From the NCBI RefSeq assembly GCF_029436685.1, contig NZ_JAROCY010000004.1, positions 1 through 64,000 on the forward strand: a stretch of 64,000 nt of DNA. Direction: 5' to 3'. Source of the DNA: Novosphingobium cyanobacteriorum. Lineage in GTDB: Bacteria > Pseudomonadota > Alphaproteobacteria > Sphingomonadales > Sphingomonadaceae. Made by a program: the position numbers and the translations under genes. This document shows positions 18,028-27,051 of this stretch, one piece after another; the first letter of the stretch is position 1, and each line of letters begins with the position of its first letter. The notes beneath the pieces were generated by a model. It searched no databases. It saw nothing but the letters and a program-made list of their open reading frames with translations, and was not told the origin of the DNA.

Positions 18028-18154
18028 GTGGGCTCCGAAATGGGGCGAAAGGTTGGCAGTCTGCCGGATTGCGCGGGGAAGGCAAATGCCTTGTCTCAAA
18101 GGGAATCAAGGCGGGAACACGGCCCACCCCGTTTCGCTTTCTTTGGCGGGAAAG

Positions 18155-18168
18155 CGCGCGTATAGGCC
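18155..18168 (+). promoter_or_regulatory. -10 region of ctaB shared with coxB
   Basis: CGCGCGTATAGGCC repeats exactly the 14-mer of the coxB promoter. The TATAGG (18161-18166) ends nine bases before the ctaB ATG, so transcription would start at or within a few bases of the start codon, giving a leaderless or nearly leaderless message. No good -35 is seen. Confidence 0.5.
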
Positions 18169-18175
18169 CCCGATC

Positions 18176-19108
18176 ATGCAGGCAGCCCAGACTCCTTCGA
18201 CCACTGCGGTTCCGCTTCCGGCGGAATGGCGCGATTTCTTCGCCCTCACCAAGCCGCGGGTAATGACCTTGGTCATCTTCTCCGGCCTGTGCGGCCTGCT
18301 CGCCGCGCCGGGATCGCTGCATCCGGTGCTGGCCTTCACCGCCATCCTGTGCATCGCGGTGGGTGCTGGTGGCGCCGCGGCGCTGAACATGTGGTGGGAG
18401 GCTGACCTCGACGCCGGGATGAAGCGCACCGCCAAGCGGCCGCTACCCTCGGGCCGGGTCGATCGCACCTCGGCCCGCGATTTCGGCGTGGCGCTGTCGG
18501 TCGGATCTGTGCTGGTGATGGGGATCGCCATCGGCTGGCTGGCCGCAGGCATTCTCGCGTTCTCGATCTTCTATTACGCGTGGATCTACACCGTGTGGCT
18601 GAAGCCGCGCACGCCGCAGAACATCGTGATCGGTGGGGGCGCCGGCGCCTTTCCGCCGCTGATCGGCTGGGTTGCGGTGACCGGGGACATCACGCTGATG
18701 CCGGTGCTGCTGTTCCTGATCATCTTCATGTGGACGCCGCCGCACTTCTGGGCACTCGCCCTGTTCGTCCAGATCGACTACGCCAAGGTCGGAATCCCGA
18801 TGATGCCCGTGGTTGCCGGAGAACGATCCACCCGCCTGCAGATCCTGGCCTATGCCGCGGTGCTGCTGCCGGTGGCGATGGCGCCCTGGTTCATCGGCGG
18901 CACGGGCATGGTCTATGGCCTTTCGGCGCTCGTGCTGGGGACGATATTCCTGGTTCTTTCGATCAAGGTTGGCCTGCGCAGGGCGGGGCCGGACGATGCA
19001 ATGAAGCCGGAAAAGAGGCTGTTCGGATTCTCGATCCTGTATCTTTTCCTTCTTTTCGGAATGCTGGTGGCAGACCGCGTCGCCACCCTTCAAGGTTGGC
19101 AGGCATGA
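18176..19108 (+). CDS. ctaB: Protohaem IX farnesyltransferase
   Basis: This 310-aa UbiA-superfamily membrane enzyme converts haem B to haem O for the oxidase. The first prenyl-diphosphate/Mg motif is [21 protein letters not shown] and the second loop holds [14 protein letters not shown]. About nine hydrophobic helices are visible. ATG 18176 gives the family-like start before [11 protein letters not shown]; longer in-frame readings run back into the thioredoxin-like gene. It starts the coupled run ctaB-coxF-ctaG. Confidence 0.96.
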   Translation: MQAAQTPSTTAVPLPAEWRDFFALTKPRVMTLVIFSGLCGLLAAPGSLHPVLAFTAILCIAVGAGGAAALNMWWEADLDAGMKRTAKRPLPSGRVDRTSARDFGVALSVGSVLVMGIAIGWLAAGILAFSIFYYAWIYTVWLKPRTPQNIVIGGGAGAFPPLIGWVAVTGDITLMPVLLFLIIFMWTPPHFWALALFVQIDYAKVGIPMMPVVAGERSTRLQILAYAAVLLPVAMAPWFIGGTGMVYGLSALVLGTIFLVLSIKVGLRRAGPDDAMKPEKRLFGFSILYLFLLFGMLVADRVATLQGWQA

Positions 19109-19284
19109 TGGATGAAGAACAGACCCGCGCCTTCCGCGCGCGGCAGAAGAGCCGGTCGCGCGTGCTGGGCCTCGTGCTCGGCGCTATGGCGGTGCTCTTC
19201 TTTGCCATCTCGATCGTGAAGATCGCCAAGCAGGCGGAAAACCGCCACCCGGTCGAACGTCTTTCCCCGATCAAGCAGTCATGA
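19105..19284 (+). CDS. CoxF-like small membrane protein of the oxidase cluster
   Basis: This 59-aa protein has a charged N-terminus rich in Arg/Glu (about 1-18), one membrane helix (about 20-40) and a short basic tail. Its ATG overlaps the ctaB stop (ATGA) and its own stop overlaps the ctaG start (ATGA). A small one-helix protein at this place between ctaB and ctaG is found in many alphaproteobacteria under the name CoxF. The position and coupling support a role in oxidase assembly; the molecular function is not known to me. Confidence 0.8.
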   Translation: MMDEEQTRAFRARQKSRSRVLGLVLGAMAVLFFAISIVKIAKQAENRHPVERLSPIKQS

Positions 19285-19904
19285 CCATGTCCGCCGCCGT
19301 GCAGCCCGATTCGCGCCGCAACCGCAAGGTGGCGATCATGGTCGGCTCGATCGCGCTGGCGATGCTCGGCCTTGGCTACGCCTCGGTACCGCTGTACCGC
19401 ATGTTCTGCCAGGCGACCGGTTTCAACGGCACCACGCAACGCGCCACCGCGGCGCAGGCGGCGGGCGTGAAAGCCACGGCACGGCCGATCACCATCCGCT
19501 TCGACGCCAACGTGGCCCCCGGTCTGGCGTGGAAGTTCGCGCCGGAACAGGTGACGCAGGACGGCCGGATCGGCGAGCGCAAGATGGCGTTCTTCACCGC
19601 AAAGAACACCTCGAACCGCCCGATCATCGGCCGCGCCGTGTTCAACGTGACGCCCGAACAGACCGGGGCCTATTTCCACAAGATCCAGTGCTTCTGTTTC
19701 AACGAACAGAAGCTGATGCCGGGTCAGGAAGTGCGCATGCCGGTGATCTACTATGTCGATCCGGCAATGCTGCAGGACGATAACGCCAAGGACATTGGCG
19801 AAATCACGCTGTCCTACACCTTCCTTGAAGCGGCGGGCACCAGCGCGGCAGGGGCCGGGGCGCAGCCCCCGGCACAAAAGCCAGCAGAGCCGCGCGCAAA
19901 GTGA
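19281..19904 (+). CDS. ctaG: Cytochrome c oxidase assembly protein CtaG/Cox11
   Basis: This 207-aa protein inserts copper into the CuB site of subunit I. One N-terminal membrane helix (about 15-35, with ALAMLGLGYASVPLYRMFC) is followed by a periplasmic Ig-like domain with the copper motif CFCFNEQ and PVIYYVDP. The C-terminus is Ala/Pro-rich. Coupled by overlap to the coxF-like gene. Confidence 0.95.
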   Translation: MTMSAAVQPDSRRNRKVAIMVGSIALAMLGLGYASVPLYRMFCQATGFNGTTQRATAAQAAGVKATARPITIRFDANVAPGLAWKFAPEQVTQDGRIGERKMAFFTAKNTSNRPIIGRAVFNVTPEQTGAYFHKIQCFCFNEQKLMPGQEVRMPVIYYVDPAMLQDDNAKDIGEITLSYTFLEAAGTSAAGAGAQPPAQKPAEPRAK

Positions 19905-19998
19905 CTGGACCACGCGGCCTGCTCTCGATAAAGGCCGCTGTTGAAACGCGCCCGGGGCAGCCTGGGTGCCCGGATTGACCCTGGGGGAACTGACGACC

Positions 19999-20823
19999 AT
20001 GGCCGGCGCCAAGAACCACGATTACCACATCCTGCCGCCCGATGTGTGGCCGCTCGTCGGCGCGATGTCGGCGCTCACGATGACCAGCGGCGGCGTGCTT
20101 TACATGCACAAGCTGGCCGGTGGCCACGCGGTGTTCTTTGCGGGCCTGCTGGGCGTGATCCTCACGTTCTTCTCGTGGTTCGGGAAGATCATCAAGGAAG
20201 CGCACGCGGGCGATCACACCCCGGTGGTGCAGCTGCACCAGCGCTATGGCATGATCCTGTTCATCGCTTCGGAAGTGATGTTCTTCGTCGGCTGGTTCTG
20301 GGCCTTCTTCGATTTCTCGCTGTTCCCGTCGACGTTGAACACCGACGTGATCGGCGGCGTGTGGCCGCCCAAGGCGATCGAAGCGGTGATGGACGCGTTC
20401 GACCTGCCGCTGCTCAACACGCTGATCCTGCTCTGCTCGGGCTGCACTCTCACCTGGGCGCACCACGCCCTGATCGAAGGTGACCGTGACGGGTTGAAGA
20501 AGGGCCTTTGGGCCACCGTTCTGCTCGGCCTGCTGTTCAGCTCGATCCAGGCTTACGAATACGCGCATGCGCCGTTCGCCTTCGGCAAGAACACCTATGG
20601 CTCGGCCTTCTATATGGCCACCGGGTTCCACGGCTTCCACGTGATCGTCGGCACGATCTTCCTGATCGTGAACCTGATCCGCGCCTACAAGGGCGAGTTC
20701 ACCCCGCGCCAGCACTTCGGCTTCGAAGCGGCTGCGTGGTACTGGCACTTCGTCGACGTGGTGTGGCTGTTCCTGTTCGTCGCCATCTACGTGTGGGGCA
20801 ACTGGGGCGCCGTGATCGAGTGA
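19999..20823 (+). CDS. coxC: Cytochrome c oxidase subunit III
   Basis: This 274-aa membrane protein has seven hydrophobic helices and the family motifs SEVMFFVGWFWAFF, TGFHGFHVIVGT and AAWYWHFVDVVWLFLF. It stabilises the oxidase core. TGGGGGAA a few bases before ATG 19999 fixes the start; a GTG at 19966 is unlikely. The stop overlaps the GTG start of the DUF983 gene. Confidence 0.96.
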   Translation: MAGAKNHDYHILPPDVWPLVGAMSALTMTSGGVLYMHKLAGGHAVFFAGLLGVILTFFSWFGKIIKEAHAGDHTPVVQLHQRYGMILFIASEVMFFVGWFWAFFDFSLFPSTLNTDVIGGVWPPKAIEAVMDAFDLPLLNTLILLCSGCTLTWAHHALIEGDRDGLKKGLWATVLLGLLFSSIQAYEYAHAPFAFGKNTYGSAFYMATGFHGFHVIVGTIFLIVNLIRAYKGEFTPRQHFGFEAAAWYWHFVDVVWLFLFVAIYVWGNWGAVIE

Positions 20824-21185
20824 TCGATCCGGCGGACCAGAGCCACAACGGAAAGGGGCAGCCCGGGGTAACCCAGGCTGCCCTTTTCGGTATGTGCCCG
20901 TGTTGCGGAACGAAAGGGCTGTGGGCGGCACCCGGGCAGTTCACGCAGAGCTGCAAGGGCTGTGGCTTGGACTTTCGCAGGCACGAACTGAAAGGGCGGG
21001 GCGCCTACATGGTGGTCTTCCCGCTCACCCTGGTGCTGATCCTTGCGGCGCTGAAACTGGACGAGGCCGTGCGCCTGCCTGCGCTGGCGCTGGTCACGAT
21101 CTGGCCGCTGCTGGTGGCAGGCACGATCGTTACCGCGCTGCGCTGGGCGAAGGCTGCGGTGCTGGTGGCGCGGGTGCGGGATTGA
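20820..21185 (+). CDS. DUF983 zinc-ribbon membrane protein
   Basis: This 121-aa protein has a zinc ribbon (Cys26-x2-Cys29 and Cys45-x2-Cys48) followed by two membrane helices, the DUF983 pattern usually seen between coxC and surf1. The GTG start overlaps the coxC stop (GTGA). A later ATG at 20892 would start at the first zinc-ribbon Cys and cut off the QAALFG segment that, as I recall the family, normally precedes it, so the GTG is preferred. Its 5' end contains a terminator-like hairpin. Likely a cytochrome oxidase assembly or accessory protein; mechanism unknown. Confidence 0.82.
   Translation: MIDPADQSHNGKGQPGVTQAALFGMCPCCGTKGLWAAPGQFTQSCKGCGLDFRRHELKGRGAYMVVFPLTLVLILAALKLDEAVRLPALALVTIWPLLVAGTIVTALRWAKAAVLVARVRD
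20852..20888 (+). terminator. Terminator-like hairpin inside the start of the DUF983 gene
   Basis: GGGCAGCC (20856-20863) pairs with GGCTGCCC (20876-20883), extended by a G-T and A-T pairs, with a GGG/CCC inner pairing in the loop and a TTTT tail. It lies 33 bp after the coxC stop, where a terminator is expected, yet it is within the predicted DUF983 coding region. It may attenuate transcription between coxC and the downstream genes. Confidence 0.55.
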
Positions 21186-21195
21186 GGACGTTCTG

Positions 21196-21789
21196 ATGAA
21201 GCGCATTCCGATCCCGCCAACGCTGCTGGTGCTTCTCGCCGTTGGGGTGATGGTGCGGCTGGGGTTCTGGCAGCTGGACCGGCTGGCGCAGAAGGAAGCC
21301 ATGCTGGCTGACTATGCGTATGCCAATCAATCAGCGGTTCTGATTGACTATGCCCATTGGATGTCTCCAGACAATCCCACGAGCTATCACCAGGTCCGCA
21401 TAGTCTGCTCGGATGTTGGGCCTGACTCACCCGTTGCGGGACGAAGCTCGACGGGCGCATCTGGCTGGGCGCATCAGTTCAGTTGCCAATTCCCGATCTG
21501 GAATCGCGGCAATGCCCGAGCTGACGTTGTGATCGGCTGGTCTGACAGCCCTGCTGCAGTCCGATGGGGTGGCGGGGAGGTCATTGGCCGCGAAGTGCCC
21601 AGCAAAGGGGCGCTGCACCGGGTCATCGCCGATCCCCCGCTCGCAGGCCTCCAGCCCAACGCAAGGCCCGATCCGCGCGACATTCCCAACAACCACCTCG
21701 CCTATGCGGTGCAGTGGTTTCTGTTCGCGGGTGTGGCGCTGGTGATCTATGCGCTGGCGCTGCGCAAGCGGATGCGGGAACGCGGCTGA
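21196..21789 (+). CDS. SURF1 family cytochrome oxidase assembly protein
   Basis: This 197-aa protein has the SURF1 layout: an N-terminal helix with LGFWQLDRL (about 5-30), a periplasmic domain and a C-terminal helix after NNHLAYAVQWFLFA. SURF1 helps insert haem a into subunit I. The middle region (about 55-100) is short and has few of the usual conserved strands, so it is a diverged member. It follows the DUF983 gene by 10 bp in the standard order. Confidence 0.85.
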   Translation: MKRIPIPPTLLVLLAVGVMVRLGFWQLDRLAQKEAMLADYAYANQSAVLIDYAHWMSPDNPTSYHQVRIVCSDVGPDSPVAGRSSTGASGWAHQFSCQFPIWNRGNARADVVIGWSDSPAAVRWGGGEVIGREVPSKGALHRVIADPPLAGLQPNARPDPRDIPNNHLAYAVQWFLFAGVALVIYALALRKRMRERG

Positions 21790-21972
21790 AGCAGGGCGCC
21801 AGTCAAGGTATTGGTGCCATTGCATAACGTGACGGTGGATTCGGACGAATCTGCGCCTTTCAGAAGCCCGAACACTCGGAATACGACCATTTCGGGTATT
21901 CCCCCTACCCGGGATCTCCGTCATGGGTCTGATACATAGTTAAAAAAGACCGGTGTTCGCGGAGCTTGAAAG

Positions 21973-22128
21973 ATGAACGAAACTGAGGCCCTTCATGTGG
22001 CCCATGCGCTCAACCATTTGCAGGAAGCTGCGAAGCTTGCTGCAGAGCCCAACGATCAGGCCATGTTGCTCATGATGATCGAGGGGCTTGAGAGGATCCT
22101 CCAGTCGGAAGCTGCGCTGATCATTTGA
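21973..22128 (+). CDS. Small helical protein of unknown function (51 aa)
   Basis: The ORF starts ATGAACGAAACT, with GGAG 8 bases upstream, and encodes a 51-residue, probably all-helical acidic protein: two amphipathic segments around HALNHLQEAAKL and MIEGLERILQSEA joined by an Asn-Asp turn. I do not recognise a family. It lies between surf1 and thrC, after a 183-bp non-coding stretch in which I see no clear promoter. Good ribosome site and helical periodicity support coding. Confidence 0.55.
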   Translation: MNETEALHVAHALNHLQEAAKLAAEPNDQAMLLMMIEGLERILQSEAALII

Positions 22129-22207
22129 GGGCGGTGTCTGCAGACGGGAAAGGGATTCTGCCAGAATCCTTGCCACGCTGCGCCGTGCCCGCTAACCGCC
22201 CGAACCC

Positions 22208-23626
22208 ATGAAGTACGTCAGCACCCGGGGGCAGGCACCCTCGCTCGATTTCCAGGGCGTCACGCTCGCCGGCCTTGCCAGCGATGGTGGGCTTTACGTG
22301 CCCGAAGTGTGGCCCGGCTTTACGACAGACGAGATCGCGGCGATGGCGGGGCTGCCCTATGCGCAGCTGGCGCAGCGCGTGATGCAGCCTTTCGTCGGTG
22401 ACTGCCTGACGCCAGAACGCCTGCTGCAGCTGTGCGAGCAGGCCTATGGGCGGTTTGCCCATGCCGCGGTCACGCCCCTGAAGCAGCTTGACGAGCAGCA
22501 GTGGGTGCTTGAGCTGTTCCACGGGCCCACGCTGGCGTTCAAGGATGTGGCGCTGCAGCTGCTGGGTCTGCTGTTCGAGGAATTCCTTGCCCGCGGCGAC
22601 GATCACCTGACCATCGTGGGCGCGACCAGCGGCGATACCGGATCGGCCGCGATCGATGCGGTGGCGGGCCGAGCCAAGGTGGACATCTTCATGCTCCACC
22701 CGCACGGTCGCGTGTCCGACGTGCAGCGCCGGCAGATGACCACGGTGCTGGCGCCCAACGTTCACAACATCGCCATCGATGGCAGCTTCGATGATGCCCA
22801 GGCGATGGTGAAGCGCATGTTCAACGATGCGGCGATGACCGGCCGGTTCGGCATTGCGGCCGTCAATTCAATCAACTGGGCGCGCCTGATGGCGCAGGTG
22901 GTCTATTACTTCGCCGCCGCGCTGCAGCTTGGCGCCCCGCAGCGCAAGGTGGCGTTCAGCGTGCCGACCGGCAACTTCGGCGATGTCTTCGCCGGCTATG
23001 TCGCGGCCAAGATGGGCCTGCCGATCGAACGGCTGATCGTGGCGACCAATGTCAACGACATCCTGCACCGCGCACTGTCCACCGGCGATTATTCCGCTGG
23101 CACGGTCACGCCCACTGCGGCACCTTCCATGGACATCCAGGTCTCGTCCAACTTCGAACGCCTGCTGTTCGATTGCGGCGGACGCGATGGTGCCGCGATG
23201 GCGGCGCAGATGCAGCAGTTTGATGCGACCAAGGCGCTGCAATTGACCAACGCCCAGCGTGAGAGCGCGGCAGCACTGTTCACCAGCGCGCGCGCCGATG
23301 CCGATGACATGGCCAATGCCATGCGCTGGGCCCACGAAGCCTGCGGAGAGGTGCTTGATCCGCACACCGCCATCGGCCTCCATGCCGCGCGCTCGGTTGT
23401 GGGCATCTCCGCCGACGTGCCGGTCGTGACGCTGGCGACCGCGCACCCGGCCAAGTTCCGCGATGCAGTGGAACGCGCCACCGGCGTTCGGCCTTCGCTG
23501 CCGGCGCGGGTGGGTGATCTGTTCACGCGCGAAGAAGCCTGCACCCGTCTGCCGGGCACGTATGATGCGGTGGCCGCCTTCGTGGCTGGTCGGGCGACGC
23601 CTCGGAACGCCCTGGGGAACGGCTGA
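22208..23626 (+). CDS. threonine synthase thrC: Threonine synthase
   Basis: This 472-aa PLP enzyme converts O-phosphohomoserine to threonine. The PLP Lys lies in HGPTLAFKDVALQ, and TIVGATSGDTGSAAI, the phosphate-binding segment, and SVPTGNFGDVFAGY are conserved. It is the longer proteobacterial type with N-terminal YVSTRG. thrC next to surf1 is a recurrent arrangement in sphingomonads. The next gene starts 5 bp later. Confidence 0.96.
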   Translation: MKYVSTRGQAPSLDFQGVTLAGLASDGGLYVPEVWPGFTTDEIAAMAGLPYAQLAQRVMQPFVGDCLTPERLLQLCEQAYGRFAHAAVTPLKQLDEQQWVLELFHGPTLAFKDVALQLLGLLFEEFLARGDDHLTIVGATSGDTGSAAIDAVAGRAKVDIFMLHPHGRVSDVQRRQMTTVLAPNVHNIAIDGSFDDAQAMVKRMFNDAAMTGRFGIAAVNSINWARLMAQVVYYFAAALQLGAPQRKVAFSVPTGNFGDVFAGYVAAKMGLPIERLIVATNVNDILHRALSTGDYSAGTVTPTAAPSMDIQVSSNFERLLFDCGGRDGAAMAAQMQQFDATKALQLTNAQRESAAALFTSARADADDMANAMRWAHEACGEVLDPHTAIGLHAARSVVGISADVPVVTLATAHPAKFRDAVERATGVRPSLPARVGDLFTREEACTRLPGTYDAVAAFVAGRATPRNALGNG

Positions 23627-23630
23627 GGGC

Positions 23631-24614
23631 ATGGCTGACCTCGACCTCCAGCCCAAGCTGATGATCGGCGAAGGCTGGGGTGATTTTGCGCTGATCGATT
23701 CGGGCCATGGTCGCAAGCTGGAGCGCTATGGCGACTACCGCTTCATCAGGCCCGAACCACAGGCGATGTGGGCGCCCCGGCAGGATGACTGGCATGCCCA
23801 TGCCGAGTTCGTTCCCGGATCTGACGAGGACGGCGGTGGGCGTTGGGCGTTTGACCGGCCAGTCCCGCGCGAAGGGTGGACCCTGGCGCGCGGTGACGTG
23901 CGCTTCACCGCAAGTTGCACGCCGTTTCGGCACCTGGGCTTCTTCCCCGACATGGCCCCCGTGTGGGACTGGATGGGAGAACAGCTGCAGCGGCACGTTG
24001 GCCCGCCTGCAGACGCCGGCGCGGGTGGAAGGTCCATCCCCCACGTCGGGCGATCGTCCGCCGCCCCGCGGCCAGAGCCCATGGCGCAGGATGAAGGTGC
24101 CTCGACCATGAACCTGTTCGGGTACACGGGCGTGGGCACCCTGTCGCTCTCGGCCTATGGGCCGGTCACGCATGTCGATGCGTCAAAGAAATCGGTGGCG
24201 CAGGCGCGCGCCAATGCTTCGCTTTCGGGCATGGAAGGCCGCCCGGTTCGCTGGATCGTCGACGATGCGGCCAAGTTCACCGCACGCGAGGTGCGGCGCG
24301 GCAGGCGCTATGACGGCATCATTCTCGATCCCCCGAAGTTCGGCCGCGGGCCAGAGGGCGAAGTGTGGCGGCTGGAAGAGAGCCTGCCCGGCCTGATCGG
24401 CGATTGCGCGCAGTTGCTTGATGCGGACAGCCGCTTCCTGTTCCTGACCGTCTATGCCGTGCGCATGTCGTCGCTCGCCATTGCGGGGCTGCTGGCCGAA
24501 GCGCTGGGCCATCTGCCGGGCACGATCGAGCACGGCGATCTGGGCCTGCGCGAGGAAGGCCCGGGCGGGCGTGTGTTGCCCACCGCGATTTTCGCACGGT
24601 GGCGCGCCGCTTGA
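23631..24614 (+). CDS. Class I SAM-dependent methyltransferase, RlmI-like
   Basis: This 327-aa protein matches the C-terminal catalytic part of RlmI/RlmL-type 23S rRNA cytosine methyltransferases: NLFGYTGVGTLSLSAYG (SAM-binding loop, about residue 163), HVDASKKSVAQARAN and the catalytic DPPKFGRG near 233. It lacks an N-terminal PUA domain. A Gly/Pro/Ala/Arg-rich, low-complexity insertion (about 125-160) separates the N-terminal beta-rich part from the Rossmann domain. The RNA target is unknown. It follows thrC by 4 bp. Confidence 0.82.
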   Translation: MADLDLQPKLMIGEGWGDFALIDSGHGRKLERYGDYRFIRPEPQAMWAPRQDDWHAHAEFVPGSDEDGGGRWAFDRPVPREGWTLARGDVRFTASCTPFRHLGFFPDMAPVWDWMGEQLQRHVGPPADAGAGGRSIPHVGRSSAAPRPEPMAQDEGASTMNLFGYTGVGTLSLSAYGPVTHVDASKKSVAQARANASLSGMEGRPVRWIVDDAAKFTAREVRRGRRYDGIILDPPKFGRGPEGEVWRLEESLPGLIGDCAQLLDADSRFLFLTVYAVRMSSLAIAGLLAEALGHLPGTIEHGDLGLREEGPGGRVLPTAIFARWRAA

Positions 24615-24656
24615 TCGCGGTGGACTCGCGGCCTGCTTGCTGGCAAGGGCCGCGTC

Positions 24657-25031
24657 GTGTCTGACAGCCTCATCCTTGAAGTCGCCGATATCGAAACCGA
24701 CGTGCTCACCGGGATCTATTCCGAGGAGACCGGGCGACCGCAGCCGCTGCGAATCTCGATCACTGCGGCGCTGGAGCCGCAGGCCTTCTACACGCCCGAC
24801 TGCCCGCTGACTGCCAGCAAGAACTACATGGACCTCAAGCAGGCCGCCACCGAGGGGCTGCCCAAGGACGTGCACTTCAAGCTGATCGAATCCGTGGCCG
24901 ACCATATCTGCGAGACGCTGTTCCTGCAGGATGCGCGCGTGAAGCAGGTGACCGTGAAGATCGTGAAGCTGGCGATCAGCGAGAACGGCGAGCATATCGG
25001 CATGACGCTCACGCGCGGGCGACGCGATTGA
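24657..25031 (+). CDS. folB: Dihydroneopterin aldolase family protein
   Basis: This 124-aa protein has the FolB tunnelling fold: an IETDVLTGIYSEETGRPQPLRI first strand pair, KNYMDLKQAA, then ESVADHICETLF and VKIVKLAI. FolB cleaves or epimerises dihydroneopterin in folate synthesis. The start is GTG. Its stop overlaps the ATG of the reductase gene (TTGATG), so the two are coupled. Some catalytic positions differ from E. coli FolB, so epimerase-only (FolX-like) activity is an alternative. Confidence 0.82.
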   Translation: MSDSLILEVADIETDVLTGIYSEETGRPQPLRISITAALEPQAFYTPDCPLTASKNYMDLKQAATEGLPKDVHFKLIESVADHICETLFLQDARVKQVTVKIVKLAISENGEHIGMTLTRGRRD

Positions 25032-25807
25032 TGCCGGGGGCAAGGCCCCTTGCGTTGGTAACCGGGGGCTGGCGCCGCATTGGCGGGGCCATTGCGCGCA
25101 AGCTGGCCAGCGAAGGCTGGGACCTGGCGCTGCATGCGCATCACCCGCGGTCCTTCGATGCGGAATTCACCGGTCAGCTGCAATGGCTGGGTGCCGAAGT
25201 GCTGCCGCTGGCGGGTGATCTTGATGATCCCGCCGTGCCTGCCCGGCTTCTGGCCGAAGTGGGGGAGAAGGCCGGGCGCTCGCCCATCCTGCTGGTCAAT
25301 TCGGCGTCGGCTTTCAACGACGACACCATTGCCTCGATCACGCCCGAAGCGCTTGAGCATCATTTTCGCGTCAACCTGTTCGCACCATTGCTGCTGACCC
25401 GCGCCTTTGCCGAGGCGGTGGCGGCCGAAGCGGAAGACGGCGTGGCCAGCGTGGTCAACATCGTGGACCAGCGCGTGGTCAATCCGGTGCCGGACCAGTT
25501 CAGCTATACCCTGTCGAAGCAGGCGCTGCACGCATCCGTGCGAACGCTGGCGCGGGCGCTGGCCCCGCGCGTTCGGGTCAATGCCGTCGCGCCGGGGCTC
25601 ACCCTGCCGACGCAGGACTACGATGCCGAACAATGGCAGCGGCTGGAGTCGGTCATGCCGCTCAAGCGGTTGGCCGGTGCCGATGAAATTGCCGACGCAG
25701 TGCATTACCTTTCATCTGCCAGATCGGTCAGCGGGCAGACTTTGTTCGTGGATGCGGGCGCAAACCTTGAATCCTACGCCCGAGACTTCGTATATCTGGG
25801 CAAGTGA
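25031..25807 (+). CDS. SDR-family pteridine reductase (FolM-like)
   Basis: This 258-aa short-chain dehydrogenase has the NADPH loop [12 protein letters not shown] (12-23), in which Arg-Arg-Ile-Gly is typical of pteridine reductases, and an Asp-x-x...Tyr-x3-Lys active site ([14 protein letters not shown] then SYTLSK). That is the PTR1/FolM pattern, with Asp instead of the usual SDR Ser. It probably reduces dihydrofolate or dihydromonapterin. Its place between folB and moaA supports a pterin substrate. The stop overlaps the moaA GTG start. Confidence 0.83.
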   Translation: MPGARPLALVTGGWRRIGGAIARKLASEGWDLALHAHHPRSFDAEFTGQLQWLGAEVLPLAGDLDDPAVPARLLAEVGEKAGRSPILLVNSASAFNDDTIASITPEALEHHFRVNLFAPLLLTRAFAEAVAAEAEDGVASVVNIVDQRVVNPVPDQFSYTLSKQALHASVRTLARALAPRVRVNAVAPGLTLPTQDYDAEQWQRLESVMPLKRLAGADEIADAVHYLSSARSVSGQTLFVDAGANLESYARDFVYLGK

Positions 25808-26808
25808 GCAGCCCGGCACCCCTGATCGACCGCTTCGCGCGGCACATCACCTACCTCCGCATGTCGGTGACCGATCGCTGCGACCTGCGCTGCGCCTATT
25901 GCATGCCCGAACGAATGGAGTTCCTGCCGCGGGCCGAAGTCCTGACGCTTGAGGAATTGCACAAGCTTGCGCTGGCGTTCATCGCGCGCGGCGTGCGCAA
26001 GCTGCGGCTGACCGGTGGCGAACCGCTGGTGCGGCGCGACATGATCGAGCTTGTCCGCGCCATCGGGCGTGAACTTGGCCATGGTCTCGATGAGCTGACC
26101 ATGACAACCAATGGCACCCGGCTGGCCGAGTTTGCCGATGATCTGGCCGCAGCCGGTGTCCGCCGTATCAACGTCTCGCTCGACACGCGCGACCGGCAGG
26201 GCTTTGCCCGGCTCGCGCGGCGGGACTGCCTGCCGCAGGTGCTTGAAGGCATCGCCGCGGCAAAGGCCGCAGGCCTGAAGGTCAAGATCAACACCGTAGC
26301 GCTCAAGGGCGTGAACGAGGCCGAGATCCCGGACCTGATCGCCTGGGCCCACGCCGAAGGGCACGAACTGACCCTGATCGAGGTGATGCCGCTGGGCGAG
26401 GTGGAGGGTGACCGCTTCGATCACTACCTGCCGCTCGACGCGGTCCGTCGTGATCTCGAATCGCGCTGGACCCTGACGCCAAGCGACGCGCGCAGCGGCG
26501 GCCCCGCGCGTTATGTCGATATTGCCGAAACGGGCGGACGGCTCGGCCTGATCACGCCGCTCACCGGCAACTTCTGCGAAGGCTGCAATCGCGTGCGTGT
26601 GACAGCGACCGGGCAGTTGTTCATGTGCCTGGGCGGGGAAGGCAAGGTGGACTTGCGCGCTGCCCTGCGCAGCGACGATGCCGATAGCGCCCTGGCCAAT
26701 GCTTTCGCCCGCGCCATGGGGGAAAAGCCGGAGCGCCACGGCTTCGTGATCGACCGGCCGGGGGCGGCCCCGGCGCTGGCCCGCCACATGTCGATGACCG
26801 GCGGCTGA
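25804..26808 (+). CDS. moaA: GTP 3',8-cyclase
   Basis: This 334-aa radical-SAM enzyme starts molybdenum cofactor synthesis from GTP. The N-terminal [4Fe-4S] cluster is Cys26-x3-Cys30-x2-Cys33 (CDLRCAYC). The C-terminal cluster is Cys258-x2-Cys261-x13-Cys275. The protein ends in Gly-Gly, as required for activity in this family. GTG start overlaps the preceding reductase gene by 4 bp. moaC is not next to it, so the partner must lie elsewhere. Confidence 0.97.
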   Translation: MSSPAPLIDRFARHITYLRMSVTDRCDLRCAYCMPERMEFLPRAEVLTLEELHKLALAFIARGVRKLRLTGGEPLVRRDMIELVRAIGRELGHGLDELTMTTNGTRLAEFADDLAAAGVRRINVSLDTRDRQGFARLARRDCLPQVLEGIAAAKAAGLKVKINTVALKGVNEAEIPDLIAWAHAEGHELTLIEVMPLGEVEGDRFDHYLPLDAVRRDLESRWTLTPSDARSGGPARYVDIAETGGRLGLITPLTGNFCEGCNRVRVTATGQLFMCLGGEGKVDLRAALRSDDADSALANAFARAMGEKPERHGFVIDRPGAAPALARHMSMTGG

Positions 26809-26811
26809 GCC

Positions 26812-27051
26812 ATGGCGGCACGGCTGGTGTTTCTCGGGCGGCTGGAAGATGCCGCCGGCATGCCCGAAATGGCGATCGAACCCGGCGCTTTGGAGCAGGT
26901 CCTGGCGCGACTCGATCCCGCGCTTGCTGTCGAACTGCTGGGCGAGCGTGTCCGGCTTGCGCTGAACGGCGCGCTGCTGCCCGAAACAGGCGGCGTGATT
27001 CTGGCGGATGGCGACGAGCTCGCCTTCCTGCCCCCGGTGAGTGGCGGTTGA
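26812..27051 (+). CDS. moaD: Molybdopterin synthase sulfur-carrier subunit
   Basis: This 79-aa ubiquitin-like protein ends in SGG, the thiocarboxylated Gly-Gly tail that donates sulfur in molybdopterin synthesis. DGDELAFLPPVSGG is typical. It starts 3 bp after moaA and its stop overlaps the moaE ATG (TTGATG). Confidence 0.93.
   Translation: MAARLVFLGRLEDAAGMPEMAIEPGALEQVLARLDPALAVELLGERVRLALNGALLPETGGVILADGDELAFLPPVSGG

Noticed and set aside
26812-27051. moaD as a ThiS-like protein
   Set aside because: It sits directly between moaA and moaE and has the MoaD length and tail, so the molybdopterin role is preferred.
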